Positions 1-8,497 of a stretch of DNA of 64,000 nt are shown piece after piece. The position numbers were made by a program, and so were the translations under genes. A model generated the notes under the pieces. The model was not told the DNA's origin, did not search any database, and was given only the letters and a program-made list of their open reading frames with translations. Numbering within the stretch: the first letter of the stretch is position 1; each line of letters begins with the position of its first letter. Origin of the DNA: Nitrosospira sp. NpAV (GTDB taxonomy: Bacteria > Pseudomonadota > Gammaproteobacteria > Burkholderiales > Nitrosomonadaceae); assembly GCF_000832065.1 (NCBI RefSeq), contig NZ_JXQM01000007.1, positions 122,669 to 186,668 of the forward strand, in the 5' to 3' direction.

Positions 1-61
1 CCTGACGAAATACGCCGCCAACTCCAACAACGCCATCGTCTCGAATAATCGTTACTCGCAT
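1..61 (-). CDS. Partial small phage protein downstream of tail fibre gene (N-terminus only)
   Basis: Only the first 20 codons are in the window (begins MRVTIIRDDGVVGV). The start ATG at 61 follows a strong ribosome binding site (AAAGGAGAAACT) and overlaps the end of the upstream gene by 10 bases, as expected in this tightly packed late operon. Similar N-termini occur in small hypothetical proteins found next to tail-fibre genes of Mu-like phages, but the visible part is too short to assign a function. Confidence 0.6.
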   Translation of the reverse strand, partial: MRVTIIRDDGVVGVGGVFRQ

Positions 62-435
62 AGTTTCTCCTTTGAAATTGCCATTGGAATGTAAAGGGGT
101 GGGTGTGAGTTAGCCACCATCATTGGATTATGGATATGCGGTGAATTGTTGAGTGTGGCAAAAGATTGGCGGTTTCTTTCACCCTCTTTCACCATTTCAT
201 TGCGGAACGACTCGGTGGCCGCCACCCCCTTGCGTGACTCGTTGGCCGTGTTAATCATCAGCGTTGGCATCCAGGCAATTGCGCACCCAAAATCCTCGAC
301 CTCTTTGCCGGTATTGGTATCAACTCCGGCAACCTTTATGTACCAAGGGCAGCGAGCGATATACTGCTTGCCGCCATCAGTTTTAACGTCTTCACACTTG
401 GCACCGAGTGGACAGTCTGCTTGTCTTATATCCAT
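52..435 (-). CDS. Cysteine-containing hypothetical protein of the tail-fibre module
   Basis: This is a 127-residue soluble protein with no signal peptide or membrane segment. Four cysteines lie in the N-terminal half (C8, C14, C29, C51), in the contexts DCPLGAKC, ARCPWY and FGCAIAW. The spacing would suit a metal or Fe-S site, but no named motif is matched. The C-terminal half is polar and probably flexible. The start codon overlaps the stop region of the tail-fibre gene, so it is translated with the tail genes. I recall related proteins at the same place in other Mu-like prophages, always of unknown function. Confidence 0.75.
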   Translation of the reverse strand: MDIRQADCPLGAKCEDVKTDGGKQYIARCPWYIKVAGVDTNTGKEVEDFGCAIAWMPTLMINTANESRKGVAATESFRNEMVKEGERNRQSFATLNNSPHIHNPMMVANSHPPLYIPMAISKEKLCE

Positions 436-1064
436 TAGTTTTTGCTCGCCAGAATCATGTCAATATATTGCACTGCCAGATTTATGGCAGTACCGGTAAA
501 AGTGTGATTGTGTGAACCACCACTACCTCCGTCAGTAGCGGTGCCTGGCGAAGCTGAGGGCGAACCTCCAGAGCCGCCACTTGGATTCGATCCCGCGCCG
601 CCGGTGTTATACACGTTAAATGCATGAGGATGCGGTGGCGTTTGGGCCGTTGTCAGCGTGGTCGCACTATTCGAGCCATTCACTGCCTGAGACGCAAAAG
701 CGGTGGTAAACGCGACTGAACCACCCGAACCACCTCCAGGACCGCTGACAATTCTCAACGCCTTATTGTTGTGCGTAGTGATCTGTGTCCAGCCTATCGG
801 CGCCGCTGCTTGAAAAAATAACAACTTGGTTCCGATATCAAAATTCGATAACTCCAAAGCTTCTTTAAGCTGAGTTCTGCTACCAGGGTCGAGTGCCATT
901 CCTGCACCCTCGATTACATTCGCAATTTCTTCCTGTATGGCATTGAAGATCGCGGCGTTGAGATCTGTTGGGGCGATCCCGAGCGATTGATTTCCATCTT
1001 TGAAGCCATGTTTGCCAGCCCCGAAAAGGTCAACAGCCTTGGTTGCGGTGTCAATTCGTTGCAT
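435..1064 (-). CDS. Short tail fibre / collar-domain protein (Mu gp49 position)
   Basis: 209 residues. The N-terminal about 80 residues (with IFNAIQEEIANVIEGAG) resemble the baseplate-binding part of phage tail fibres. A collar-type segment follows, with PIGWTQ and NKALRIVSG. The C-terminal half is Gly/Ser-rich and carries two histidine motifs (HPHAF and SHNHTF) like those that bind metal in phage receptor tips. It ends in a hydrophobic stretch (AINLAVQYIDMILA) typical of short fibres. The ATG follows AAGGAGAAAGA. It is likely the receptor-binding or fibre-base protein at the distal end of the contractile tail. A longer fibre could lie outside the window. Confidence 0.8.
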   Translation of the reverse strand: MQRIDTATKAVDLFGAGKHGFKDGNQSLGIAPTDLNAAIFNAIQEEIANVIEGAGMALDPGSRTQLKEALELSNFDIGTKLLFFQAAAPIGWTQITTHNNKALRIVSGPGGGSGGSVAFTTAFASQAVNGSNSATTLTTAQTPPHPHAFNVYNTGGAGSNPSGGSGGSPSASPGTATDGGSGGSHNHTFTGTAINLAVQYIDMILASKN

Positions 1065-1073
1065 TCTTTCTCC

Positions 1074-1661
1074 TTACACGTAAGCGAAAATAGCCGTGGT
1101 ATGCGCTGGCTTAAAGTGATTGATCCGGCACTCGATAACCTCATCGCCCCACGCTTGGAGCGCATCATTACAGGTACTGTTACAGTTCATGACTATTGCG
1201 CCGCCAAGTGATGGCAGATTGATCCTCCAGGCAAACCGATCCGCCTCAGATGCCACTGCATCATTGCAATCATCGTTGCAATTCATCGGCCTGAATTCGT
1301 CAATCGTTGCGCCAGGGTAACCGAGCGCAGCGGCTATATTGATAAAGTATTGTCTGCTCTGGCCACCCAGGCTGGTCAGCTTAGAAACCAGTGCGGCACG
1401 CCGCTGCTCGACGGTCTGACCAGCGGTAAGGCAGGTATCAGGCAAACCGGCAATCCGTTCCCAATCGGTTAATAGATCCGATGTATTTCGCGGATCTGCC
1501 TCGTTGATCAGATCCTCGCCACGCCGGTCCACGCGGGCAAATTCCTCGGCCAAGGCCGCCAACAGCTGAGTAAGTGTCGCCTCGGCGTCGCGCGGCCATG
1601 CCTGGCCTTGCGGTAGCAACGATTGCAGCTGACGTAGATAATCGTTGGCTGTCATGCCCAT
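1074..1661 (-). CDS. Baseplate protein, Mu gp48-like (DUF2313)
   Basis: 195 residues. It opens with a helical region (NDYLRQLQSLLPQGQAWPRD) characteristic of the Mu gp48 family that caps the baseplate wedge next to gp47. The typical segment with ERIAGLPDTCL and EQRRAALVSKLT is present, and the C-terminus holds paired Asn-Cys motifs (MNCNDDCND and MNCNSTCND). It overlaps the end of the gp47 homologue by 10 bases and precedes the fibre gene, the same order as in Mu. A role in joining tail fibres to the baseplate is inferred from that order. Confidence 0.85.
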   Translation of the reverse strand: MGMTANDYLRQLQSLLPQGQAWPRDAEATLTQLLAALAEEFARVDRRGEDLINEADPRNTSDLLTDWERIAGLPDTCLTAGQTVEQRRAALVSKLTSLGGQSRQYFINIAAALGYPGATIDEFRPMNCNDDCNDAVASEADRFAWRINLPSLGGAIVMNCNSTCNDALQAWGDEVIECRINHFKPAHTTAIFAYV

Positions 1662-2707
1662 ATGATTGTTCCCATCGTCGCCATCTGGCCGGTGGCGTGT
1701 GTTACGTCCGCATTCGGCACAGTCATCGTGTAATTATTTTCGCCTGCTGCGATACTGATCGCCTGGCGAATATGCGAGAGCAGGATTGTGCCGCCCGGCT
1801 CGGCTTCGCGGAGCAACAGATCGGCAAGCTCGGCCTCAATGGCATCCTTGACCGCTGCTGTATTCGGTGTCGCTGCGATGGTGAAATTTAGCGCCACCGC
1901 TACCGGGGCTGTGACCATGACAGCGGCCGTTACCGGACGGCGGGCATCAATATAGTCTTGCACCGCCGCGACCTCTCCCGCGTCTGGAATGATGCTTACA
2001 TCGTCATCGCGTACAAAGCGCACAGCGACGGTGCCAGGCCCCAGCTCCTGCGGGTACACCCATGCACGGGTCACACCAGCAACCTCAAGTGTCCAGGCGA
2101 TATAGTCATAATCCGCACCGCCATGTGGCGGCTGCTGGATGCGGGCAATCAACCGGGCGCGAAGACTGGCGTCCGCCTCGGTATCGGACCCTTGAGAAAG
2201 CCCTCCAGTGGCAACGGTGGCCGAACCGTTAATTCCGGCAATCGGCACCACCATAGTTAACGCGGTAGCGGCATCTGTATTACCTGCCGCACCCGCCACC
2301 GAGGCGGTCACGGCAACGGTAGCGGTTCCTGATGATATGGTGGCATCGGCATCAGTGGTAAATTCCGCCGCATCCGCGCGCTGCATCACTGTACCCGCCG
2401 GAATGAGTGTGGCATTCGTGCCGGTGAACGCGACATTGCCAACCGCTGGTGTGGCAACCTTGCGCGGTTGTGTAAGCCAAATTGTCGACCAGCGGTCGAG
2501 TATTTCCGCTTCGGCTGTGTCGTAAATAACCTGCCTGGCCAGCCAATCAAGATAACCATACAACCCATGCACTGCACCGGCATGCACGCGTGAAAGTACG
2601 TTTAAGTTGGAACGACGTAGCCGGGCATCGACGCCTGGCAGGCGTGCTTCGATATCGTTGATCGAACGCTCTATCAGATCGGCAAGTGCTGGGCGGGAGA
2701 ATGGCAT
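1652..2707 (-). CDS. Baseplate J-like protein (Mu gp47)
   Basis: 351 residues, close to the usual length of the baseplate J/gp47 family. It starts with the typical RPALADLIERSINDIEARL helix, followed by the conserved core (AEILDRWSTIWL, the ATPAVGNVAFTGTN beta region, TEADASLRARLIARIQQPPHGG) and the ADYDYIAWTLEVAGVTRAWVYP segment, a hallmark of the family. It forms the baseplate wedge of the contractile tail. It begins right after the gp46 homologue, with no gap, inside the tail operon. Confidence 0.93.
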   Translation of the reverse strand: MPFSRPALADLIERSINDIEARLPGVDARLRRSNLNVLSRVHAGAVHGLYGYLDWLARQVIYDTAEAEILDRWSTIWLTQPRKVATPAVGNVAFTGTNATLIPAGTVMQRADAAEFTTDADATISSGTATVAVTASVAGAAGNTDAATALTMVVPIAGINGSATVATGGLSQGSDTEADASLRARLIARIQQPPHGGADYDYIAWTLEVAGVTRAWVYPQELGPGTVAVRFVRDDDVSIIPDAGEVAAVQDYIDARRPVTAAVMVTAPVAVALNFTIAATPNTAAVKDAIEAELADLLLREAEPGGTILLSHIRQAISIAAGENNYTMTVPNADVTHATGQMATMGTIIWA

Positions 2708-3160
2708 TTATGCGGCCTTCCAGAAATTCTCAAAGCGGTATTTCGCAACGGTGCTATCAGGCCGAATGATCTCGATGTATATACCTAGCACACCCATGCG
2801 CACGATTGCGGTGGTGATATTCACTGCCTTTGCCACGCCATCCTCAACCAGCCAGTCAAGTGCCTCCTGGGCATATTCGCGGGCACGGATTACCACAGAT
2901 TGCAGTTGTTTTTCCCGATGCAGCAACCACAACCGGCTACCGATCTTGTCCGCTGGCACATCGGCAAACATGTCCGCCCACCAGCCACGCCTATCGGCCG
3001 TGGCATCGGGGATGATATCGCCAGACTCGGCTTGACGATCCGTAAAGAGCGAAAGGATCACAGCCGTTTCCAATCCGTCGTCTGCGGTCAGGCCAAGGGC
3101 ATCTATGGCATAATCGGCACCCTGCTCGAAGCCGAAAAAGAGAGTCTTAACGTCGCTCAT
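2708..3160 (-). CDS. Baseplate wedge protein, Mu gp46-like
   Basis: 150 residues, matching Mu gp46 in size and position between the spike (gp45) and gp47. The family pattern is visible: an early LTADDGLETAVILSLFTDR segment, then RRGWWADMF, then GSRLWLLHREK, then EYAQEALDWLVEDGVA. It is thought to act like the gpW/gp25 type of baseplate wedge protein. The first codons overlap the end of the spike gene. Function is by family; nothing unusual is seen. Confidence 0.88.
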   Translation of the reverse strand: MSDVKTLFFGFEQGADYAIDALGLTADDGLETAVILSLFTDRQAESGDIIPDATADRRGWWADMFADVPADKIGSRLWLLHREKQLQSVVIRAREYAQEALDWLVEDGVAKAVNITTAIVRMGVLGIYIEIIRPDSTVAKYRFENFWKAA

Positions 3161-3585
3161 GGCTGAAAGCTTTTGATATCGCCGGTGACTTCAAGCAGGG
3201 GTGTCACCATTCGCACTTTGGTGCTCGCGGTCACCTCAATCACCCCCCCGCGCTGCATTACAATCTTATCGCCTTGGTCCGTATAAATCGCCACCTCGCC
3301 GGGTTGCAGCCCCTTGAGCCGGTAGCGCCGGTCATCGACACGAATAGCAATACCGTGATCGCGGTTGCCATCGATAAACACTGCCGCAACTTCGGCGCCG
3401 CCATGCGGCACGGAAGTAAATCCATAATCCTGAAAGCGCTCAAGATCGCGTACTTCGCCCGCAAGTAACTGCACCTGCACTCCTTGCATCTTGAGGCCAT
3501 CGTTGACCAGGGAAAGTACTCCGCGACCCACCATTAGCCGTACACGACGGGCCAATGGCGCGATCATCTTATTAATAGTGCGCAT
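3157..3585 (-). CDS. Baseplate spike protein, Mu gp45-like
   Basis: 142 residues from the ATG at 3585, which overlaps the upstream stop as TGATG. The TTG one codon earlier is less likely. The N-terminal OB-like part (RRVRLMVGRGVL) is followed by HGGAEVAAVFIDGNRDHGIAI, then EVAIYTDQGDKIVMQRGGVIEVTAS, the beta-rich pattern of the Mu gp45 / P2 gpV membrane-piercing spike. The protein ends just after the spike region. It would sit at the tip of the tail and contact the host envelope on contraction. Confidence 0.88.
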   Translation of the reverse strand: MRTINKMIAPLARRVRLMVGRGVLSLVNDGLKMQGVQVQLLAGEVRDLERFQDYGFTSVPHGGAEVAAVFIDGNRDHGIAIRVDDRRYRLKGLQPGEVAIYTDQGDKIVMQRGGVIEVTASTKVRMVTPLLEVTGDIKSFQP

Positions 3586-4664
3586 CAAAATCCGATACTC
3601 CAGTCATCACTTTTGCTCTTCTTCGCTTTATCCTGCTTGCCGGTTAGGCTGACTCCGGCCACCAAGTCGAAGGCTTCCCGCCGTACCAGTTGCAGCTCGG
3701 TGCGCGTACCTTGCTCATCAAGCATGAATACCACCGACGCGATCAGCAGATCCGCATCTGCATAAAGCATGGGGGAGCGCAGATGCACCATCGTGTTAGG
3801 CTTCCACAAGTTGCCCTCACTCGCCCATCCCTGCACCGTGATCGTGGCGCGATTGCCCCGGCCCATACGGACGTTACGCTCCCACTGAGCGCGCTGTGAA
3901 AGTGTGGCGCCGGTACCCTGATCTTCGGCCAATGTGATCAATGGCCTGTAGCGGGTAATTGCCGAGTCTCGTGATTCGGCTTGCTGATGCGCAACCTGCG
4001 GACCGGAAAAGTCATCACTGCCTACGCCTTGACTCTTGATAACGTAGCGGCTGTAGCGATCCTTCCAGGAGAATTCCCCTCTGGCCGCGAGAATGTTTTC
4101 ACCTTCTGTTAGCGTTGCCACCGGGGCACCGGAACCCGCGCGGGTCAATACCAGGTTGCCCAATCCATCGGAAACCAGCAAGACAGCCTTCATTCTGGCA
4201 GCGCGCTCCAGGCATTCGAATGCCGTCTCGCTTTCTTCTATTGAGAATGGAGGATTGAAAGCACTACCCACATCGGTATTTCTAAACACCTTAATGCCGA
4301 ACGACTGACATAAATCGACAGCAATCTGATCTAACTTACGGCCAGACCATTGCCCGCTCTTGTGAATTGCAGAGCAGTCCACCAGGTCGCCCGTTTTGTC
4401 ACGACCGCTCACGGTAATGGTGTGCTGCTGTTTATCGTACTGTGGGGTTACGGTGTCGACGTAACCGGTAATCACTACCGCCTGATCGATCAGCACTTGG
4501 CATGACTGGCCAGGGTTAATTTGCCGAACGGCCGATTGTTCCACCCAGCGATCGGTAACTGACAACTCGAACGTACCGGCGATCTGCTCGATTCCACGCT
4601 CGATGCGGATAGTCTTCCAGCCGCCGTAAAATGCACCGTTAACACGCATCTCGACATTGCTCAT
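3585..4664 (-). CDS. Baseplate hub protein, Mu gp44 / gpP-like (late control D family)
   Basis: 359 residues, close to Mu gp44. The N-terminus (VEMRVNGAFYGGWKTIRIERGIEQIAG) is typical of hub proteins related to T4 gp27 and P2 gpD. Other family features are GQSCQVLIDQAVVITGYVD, VSGRDKTGDLVDCSA and the segment beginning QRAQWERNVRMGR. It forms the trimeric hub that carries the spike. It overlaps both the DNA-circularisation gene upstream and the spike gene downstream by a few bases, which points to translational coupling. Confidence 0.9.
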   Translation of the reverse strand: MSNVEMRVNGAFYGGWKTIRIERGIEQIAGTFELSVTDRWVEQSAVRQINPGQSCQVLIDQAVVITGYVDTVTPQYDKQQHTITVSGRDKTGDLVDCSAIHKSGQWSGRKLDQIAVDLCQSFGIKVFRNTDVGSAFNPPFSIEESETAFECLERAARMKAVLLVSDGLGNLVLTRAGSGAPVATLTEGENILAARGEFSWKDRYSRYVIKSQGVGSDDFSGPQVAHQQAESRDSAITRYRPLITLAEDQGTGATLSQRAQWERNVRMGRGNRATITVQGWASEGNLWKPNTMVHLRSPMLYADADLLIASVVFMLDEQGTRTELQLVRREAFDLVAGVSLTGKQDKAKKSKSDDWSIGF

Positions 4665-5854
4665 GTGAGCACCTCAAGCGAGTGGCCGCCAGTCACAAAT
4701 CCCGGATGGCGGATGCGGTTGCGCGCCACGATCTCTGTCTCTCGTGCGGCATCGCCATAGAGCTGATGTGCCACAACCAGGGCGGGTAGCGTTGTATTAG
4801 GCGTGAATTGCACGATGCGCGACAGATCGGCGCCGCGCGACGTGATATCGTGAACAACAGCCGAGCGCAAGTCGATCAGTGCCGTATAGGTAGTGTCGGG
4901 CGCGGTTTCGGCGGCAGCTTCCAATCGAGTAGCTAGGTCCGTGCGTACAGCGATCGCGTCGTCGTAACTGGCAAATTCCATCTGACTGCTGGCCCGGGCC
5001 GCTTCGACCAGTGCCGCATTGCGGGTCAGATCGATCACAGCTTGCTGGTTTGCAGCCTGCTGTTTACGTGCAGAAGTGGTGCCCGCAATAGATGACAACC
5101 CGGTAACGCCCAGATCGAACAGTCCCGAAAGCGAGAGAAACGCCGCTGCTGGCGAAAGCGCGATCGCGCGCATACCGCTGATTTGAGCAAAAACGCTGCC
5201 AGCCAGGCTCGAAGGAAAGCGGATCAAGCTGCTGGCAGTACTGCCAATCATGCTCAGATCGCGGACAAATTGCGGGGTGGTTGCTGTGTTTTGCAGAACG
5301 CTGTTTGACGATGTTTTAATTGCGGCGAGCGCTACCGCGATGCTGGCCAGCGCGCCGGTACTGACAAAATCAGGTTGCTTATCGACAGAAAATACATCCT
5401 CGAATGCTGACTTAACTGCGGTCTCGGCGTCACTGGCGGCAACCTCGACGCCGGTCTGGGTATCGGCACGCACCGTTGGCTGTACAACGTCGCTTGATTC
5501 CTGGAAGGTGATCGAGAAACGGACCACACCACCCTCATCCATTGATTGCGACCAGCGTCCGTTCGGCACGGCCACCTTCATACGGCCTTTATATGGATGT
5601 ACCAGCTCACCAGTTCCCGGTGCTTCGAGGGCCTCGATCAGTGCATCGCGAGCGCGCATGACATCCGAACCCAGCACAAACGCCTCAAGCGTGAACTCAC
5701 GCGCACGCCGCCCAAGATCCTCGACATAGGGCACATCCTTGCCAGGGTATTCGTGCGAGACCGTGCGGCGTCCGATCGTGGCATCTGCTGAGCGCACGTG
5801 GAACGGTACACTACGAAAGGTGGCTGCCTGAAGCTGATCGCGCCATGCAGCCAT
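4661..5854 (-). CDS. DNA circularisation / tail protein N (Mu gp43-like)
   Basis: 397 residues. The N-terminal domain (WRDQLQAATFRSVPFHV, RTVSHEYPGKDVPYVEDLGRR, RDALIEALEAPGTGELVHPYKG) matches the DNA circularisation protein N-terminal family of Mu gpN. The middle is Ala/Ser-rich and variable, and the C-terminus is helical. In Mu the protein is part of the tail; the name derives from early work. The start overlaps the tape-measure stop (ATGA type), and its own stop overlaps the hub gene start. Confidence 0.88.
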   Translation of the reverse strand: MAAWRDQLQAATFRSVPFHVRSADATIGRRTVSHEYPGKDVPYVEDLGRRAREFTLEAFVLGSDVMRARDALIEALEAPGTGELVHPYKGRMKVAVPNGRWSQSMDEGGVVRFSITFQESSDVVQPTVRADTQTGVEVAASDAETAVKSAFEDVFSVDKQPDFVSTGALASIAVALAAIKTSSNSVLQNTATTPQFVRDLSMIGSTASSLIRFPSSLAGSVFAQISGMRAIALSPAAAFLSLSGLFDLGVTGLSSIAGTTSARKQQAANQQAVIDLTRNAALVEAARASSQMEFASYDDAIAVRTDLATRLEAAAETAPDTTYTALIDLRSAVVHDITSRGADLSRIVQFTPNTTLPALVVAHQLYGDAARETEIVARNRIRHPGFVTGGHSLEVLT

Positions 5855-7623
5855 TACATCGCCCCCGCCATCGTCATGCCCGCATCGACGTTGAATCGTA
5901 CGTTCTTATTGCTCGATGATGTACTTACGATACCGGCGCGGCCTTCGGAATCGACGCGAATATTGATAGTGCCGCCGATATCGGTAGTGCGCAATTTCTC
6001 ATTGAGCGCAATGGCCTGTTGTGCATCCTGATTGCTAAAAAACGATAGTGCCTTGGAAATTGTGGCGCTGATCGCATTCCCTACCTCGGTGCCTTCAGTT
6101 GCCTTATAAAGTCCATAACCCGTGGCGCCGACAGCCGTGGCCACAAGTCCCGCTTTAGCCAGCATCCCACCGCCGATCAATGTAACCAGCTTAGCCAGCA
6201 TCCCCCCGCCCGCCGCTCCGACCAGGTCTCCCGCCACGCCCCCCGTCATGTTGGACAAACCTCCGCCCGGCATATTGACTACATACACGGGTGTCACACC
6301 TGCCGCAGCTTCCAGCGCCTTGCCCTCCGCCAGTCCGGCTGCCGTCCCGCCGAAACGTTTAGCCAATGCGCCGATAGCCTTGCCACCGTAGCGTCCAGCG
6401 CCGAACAATCCTAGCAATCCAGCAGCCCCGCCAACGAGCATGTCTTTCCCATCCAGGCCCATGCCGCCAGCACTCTTGCTATCCATCATAGTTTTGATGG
6501 CGTCCGAAATACCGGCATTAATAGGTTGAATAAAGCTATCCGCAGCATTGCGCAAAGATGCCTTCAGCCTGCCCACCTGATCAATCGCGTTGTTGATGGC
6601 GCCGGGCATATCCTGCGCAAACGTACCGCCTGCCGCGCCGATACCGGCGGTCATCTGGCTGATGTTTCCCAGCATGTCGCCGGAAAGCAAAACGCGCATG
6701 CCCTTGATGGTGTCCAGATCCGCATTGCCGAATGCTTTCTGCACGAATAGTGAACGATCCTTTTCCGTGTTTAGCTGGTCATACTGCTTTTTTATGTCTG
6801 CCAGAACCTTCATCGGATCACGACGGTCGCCCGTGGAAGTATCGAAGAATTTTACTCCCGTGGCTTTCTGCGCTTCCTTCATGTAGCGCAGATTGGTAAA
6901 TAGCCTGAGGGTGCTGTCTGCCAGCGTGGCCAGCCGTTCGGGCTGGCGCTCGATCTGAGATAGCCCTTCCACGAATGCAAGTGTTTGATCGAAGCCAAAC
7001 CCGGCCGCCGCTGCGTTAGGTCCAATGCGGCCGAAAATGCTGGACAGGTTTTCCAGTTCAGCATTGCCCAGGCGTCCGGCAATCGTCATCTTTTCCAGCA
7101 GGGTGACGGCCATGTCCGGCTTCGTAAGATCGAAATTGAAAGCGGTAGCAGCAACGGTGAGCGATCCAGTCAAGCTATCCGCATTTGCTCCGGTTACCGC
7201 CATTGCCTTGTTGGTGGCATCAAGGACTGGTAGCGCTTCGGTGAACCGCAGCCCTGACTGCACGGCGTTGTTAAAACCCTGCTGCAGATCCTCAACGTTC
7301 TGCCCCGTGTCTTTCGCCATGCGAAAAAGTTCGGAGCGCAACCCAGCCACATCTGCCTGGCTGGCGCCTGCCGTCTGCCCGATTTGCGTCAAGCTCTTGT
7401 CCATGCGCGCTGACTGCACGATGGCGGCCACCGTGCCGACTGATACGCCGACCGATGCCAGTTTCCCCTCGACGCTACTCAACATGCCCTTGATCGCGTC
7501 AAATTCACGTTTGACGCCCCCGGCGAAACGGCGCACACCACCCCCCGCAGTAGTCAACCCAGAGACAAACCGGGTTGCGTCCGCGTGCAGTTTCATTGCT
7601 AGGGTGAGATCGCGATTAGCCAT
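5854..7623 (-). CDS. Tail tape measure protein (Mu gp42-like)
   Basis: 589 residues. It has the features of tape-measure proteins: a basic/helical N-terminus, a core with LRSELFRMAKDTGQNVEDLQ and FGRIGPNAAAAGFGFDQTLAF, a long Ala/Gly-rich region, and hydrophobic segments around residues 395-410 and 485-510 (AAGLLGLFGAG, LIGGGMLAKAGLVATA). It sets tail length and probably forms a channel for DNA. Its start lies inside the -1 frame extension of the tail chaperone gene, so the two are translationally linked. Confidence 0.92.
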   Translation of the reverse strand: MANRDLTLAMKLHADATRFVSGLTTAGGGVRRFAGGVKREFDAIKGMLSSVEGKLASVGVSVGTVAAIVQSARMDKSLTQIGQTAGASQADVAGLRSELFRMAKDTGQNVEDLQQGFNNAVQSGLRFTEALPVLDATNKAMAVTGANADSLTGSLTVAATAFNFDLTKPDMAVTLLEKMTIAGRLGNAELENLSSIFGRIGPNAAAAGFGFDQTLAFVEGLSQIERQPERLATLADSTLRLFTNLRYMKEAQKATGVKFFDTSTGDRRDPMKVLADIKKQYDQLNTEKDRSLFVQKAFGNADLDTIKGMRVLLSGDMLGNISQMTAGIGAAGGTFAQDMPGAINNAIDQVGRLKASLRNAADSFIQPINAGISDAIKTMMDSKSAGGMGLDGKDMLVGGAAGLLGLFGAGRYGGKAIGALAKRFGGTAAGLAEGKALEAAAGVTPVYVVNMPGGGLSNMTGGVAGDLVGAAGGGMLAKLVTLIGGGMLAKAGLVATAVGATGYGLYKATEGTEVGNAISATISKALSFFSNQDAQQAIALNEKLRTTDIGGTINIRVDSEGRAGIVSTSSSNKNVRFNVDAGMTMAGAM

Positions 7624-8073
7624 TCTTGATTTTGGTCAGGTGCGACAGATAATGATTAAACTCAAAGACTGGGAGAGCCTTTATTTCTTGGTACGACCAG
7701 CCTGTTTTCAGCGCAAGCAGAAAAATCCTATCCAGTGTTCCCTTCTGCTGCGCTACTCGGCTTCCCCCAGTTCGTCCAACTCCTGCTGCGCCCCGCGCAG
7801 CTCCCAGTAGTCGGCGGGCTTCAGACGTTGCAGCATGGCAAAAGTGAATGGCCCTTGATAAATACCGCCATTCTGATTAGAGACAGACTGCAACTGCCGC
7901 ACCATTGCGTGTGCGTTGAATGTCATCGGCGTATGCATGCCGCCGCCCTGGCGCGTCGCCGCCACCTCGGCATCGGTCATATCCTGCACCGTGATTTCGC
8001 GCATCTCAAAATCGGTATACACTTCATCGCCGATCTTGAGGCCGTGCTTAAATTTTCCGGTTGTGGTTTGCAT
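7616..8073 (-). CDS. Tail assembly chaperone, predicted frameshifted long form
   Basis: If the ribosome slips back one base at the five-G run around 7765-7769, translation continues in the -1 frame for 49 codons (GSRVAQQKGTLDRIFLLALKTG...) and stops at TAA 7616-7618, eight bases inside the tape measure gene. The extension has no ATG, GTG or TTG start of its own. It is well formed as protein and fills the gap exactly. Its LLALKTGWSYQEI pattern resembles the T domain of other tail chaperones. Conserved frameshifting at this place is known for many tailed phages; the exact slip here is inferred. Confidence 0.75.
7753..8073 (-). CDS. Tail assembly chaperone, short form (Mu gp41-like)
   Basis: 106 residues. 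It lies between the tail tube gene and the tape measure gene, the fixed position of the lambda G/GT and Mu gp41/gp41' chaperones. The sequence (KHGLKIGDEVYTDFEMREITVQDM... ending DELGEAE) matches gp41-type proteins. The zero-frame product stops at TAG (7753-7755), just after a run of five G (CTGGGGGAA). A longer product is probably made by frameshifting there; see the separate entry. Confidence 0.9.
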   Translation of the reverse strand: MQTTTGKFKHGLKIGDEVYTDFEMREITVQDMTDAEVAATRQGGGMHTPMTFNAHAMVRQLQSVSNQNGGIYQGPFTFAMLQRLKPADYWELRGAQQELDELGEAE

Positions 8074-8075
8074 GG

Positions 8076-8429
8076 CTATGCTTCCTCCGCACTGATGCCT
8101 TCAAAGCGCAGCGCCACTTCTCCCTTGTCAAGCTCTATGGCTTTGGCGGACCACGCGTTACGCAGCATGTACACCTTGCCTGTATCGGCCTCGAATGTGA
8201 CCGATGCATCGGTGGTATCCTGCAGCTCTTTGAGCGACGTATCCCCTTTGTGCGCAATGGTGCATTCCACATAGGGCACCGCAGTCTTCTCGCTATACCC
8301 GAGCACACCGCTGTCTCCCAGCACGGCTTCGCGCTCGATGCCGCCGAAACCCAGCTTTGCACCTTCTTTCGACGCCAGGCGCTTGCCGTTAACACTGACA
8401 AAAACGCGGCCGGTAACTTGATTCGACAT
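8076..8429 (-). CDS. Tail tube protein (Mu gpM-like)
   Basis: 117 residues, essentially the same length as Mu gpM. It starts SNQVTGRVFVSVNGKRLASKEGA, has the central YSEKTAVPYVECTI strand region, and ends with a short acidic tail. Proteins of this family polymerise into the inner tube of contractile tails. It sits directly between the sheath-side genes and the tail chaperone. A GGGAGAGTTAC ribosome binding site precedes the ATG. Confidence 0.92.
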   Translation of the reverse strand: MSNQVTGRVFVSVNGKRLASKEGAKLGFGGIEREAVLGDSGVLGYSEKTAVPYVECTIAHKGDTSLKELQDTTDASVTFEADTGKVYMLRNAWSAKAIELDKGEVALRFEGISAEEA

Positions 8430-8466
8430 GTAACTCTCCCGTTAAAAATTGATCTGGTTTAACCCT

Positions 8467-8493
8467 CAGTTATCCGGAAATTCCGGATAACTG
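8467..8493. repeat. 27-bp perfect palindrome between acb2-like gene and tail tube gene
   Basis: The arms CAGTTATCCGGAA and TTCCGGATAACTG are exact reverse complements around one central base. As RNA this forms a stem of about 12 bp with a 3-base loop. No U-tract follows on either strand, so it is not a standard terminator. It lies in the 68-bp gap downstream of the Acb2-like gene, where it could act as an mRNA stability or processing element, or as a protein-binding site. Confidence 0.8.
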
Positions 8494-8497
8494 TTGA

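Noticed and set aside
7025..7810. 261-residue plus-strand frame
   Set aside because: Antisense to the tape measure and chaperone genes, both of which are clearly real by motif and position.
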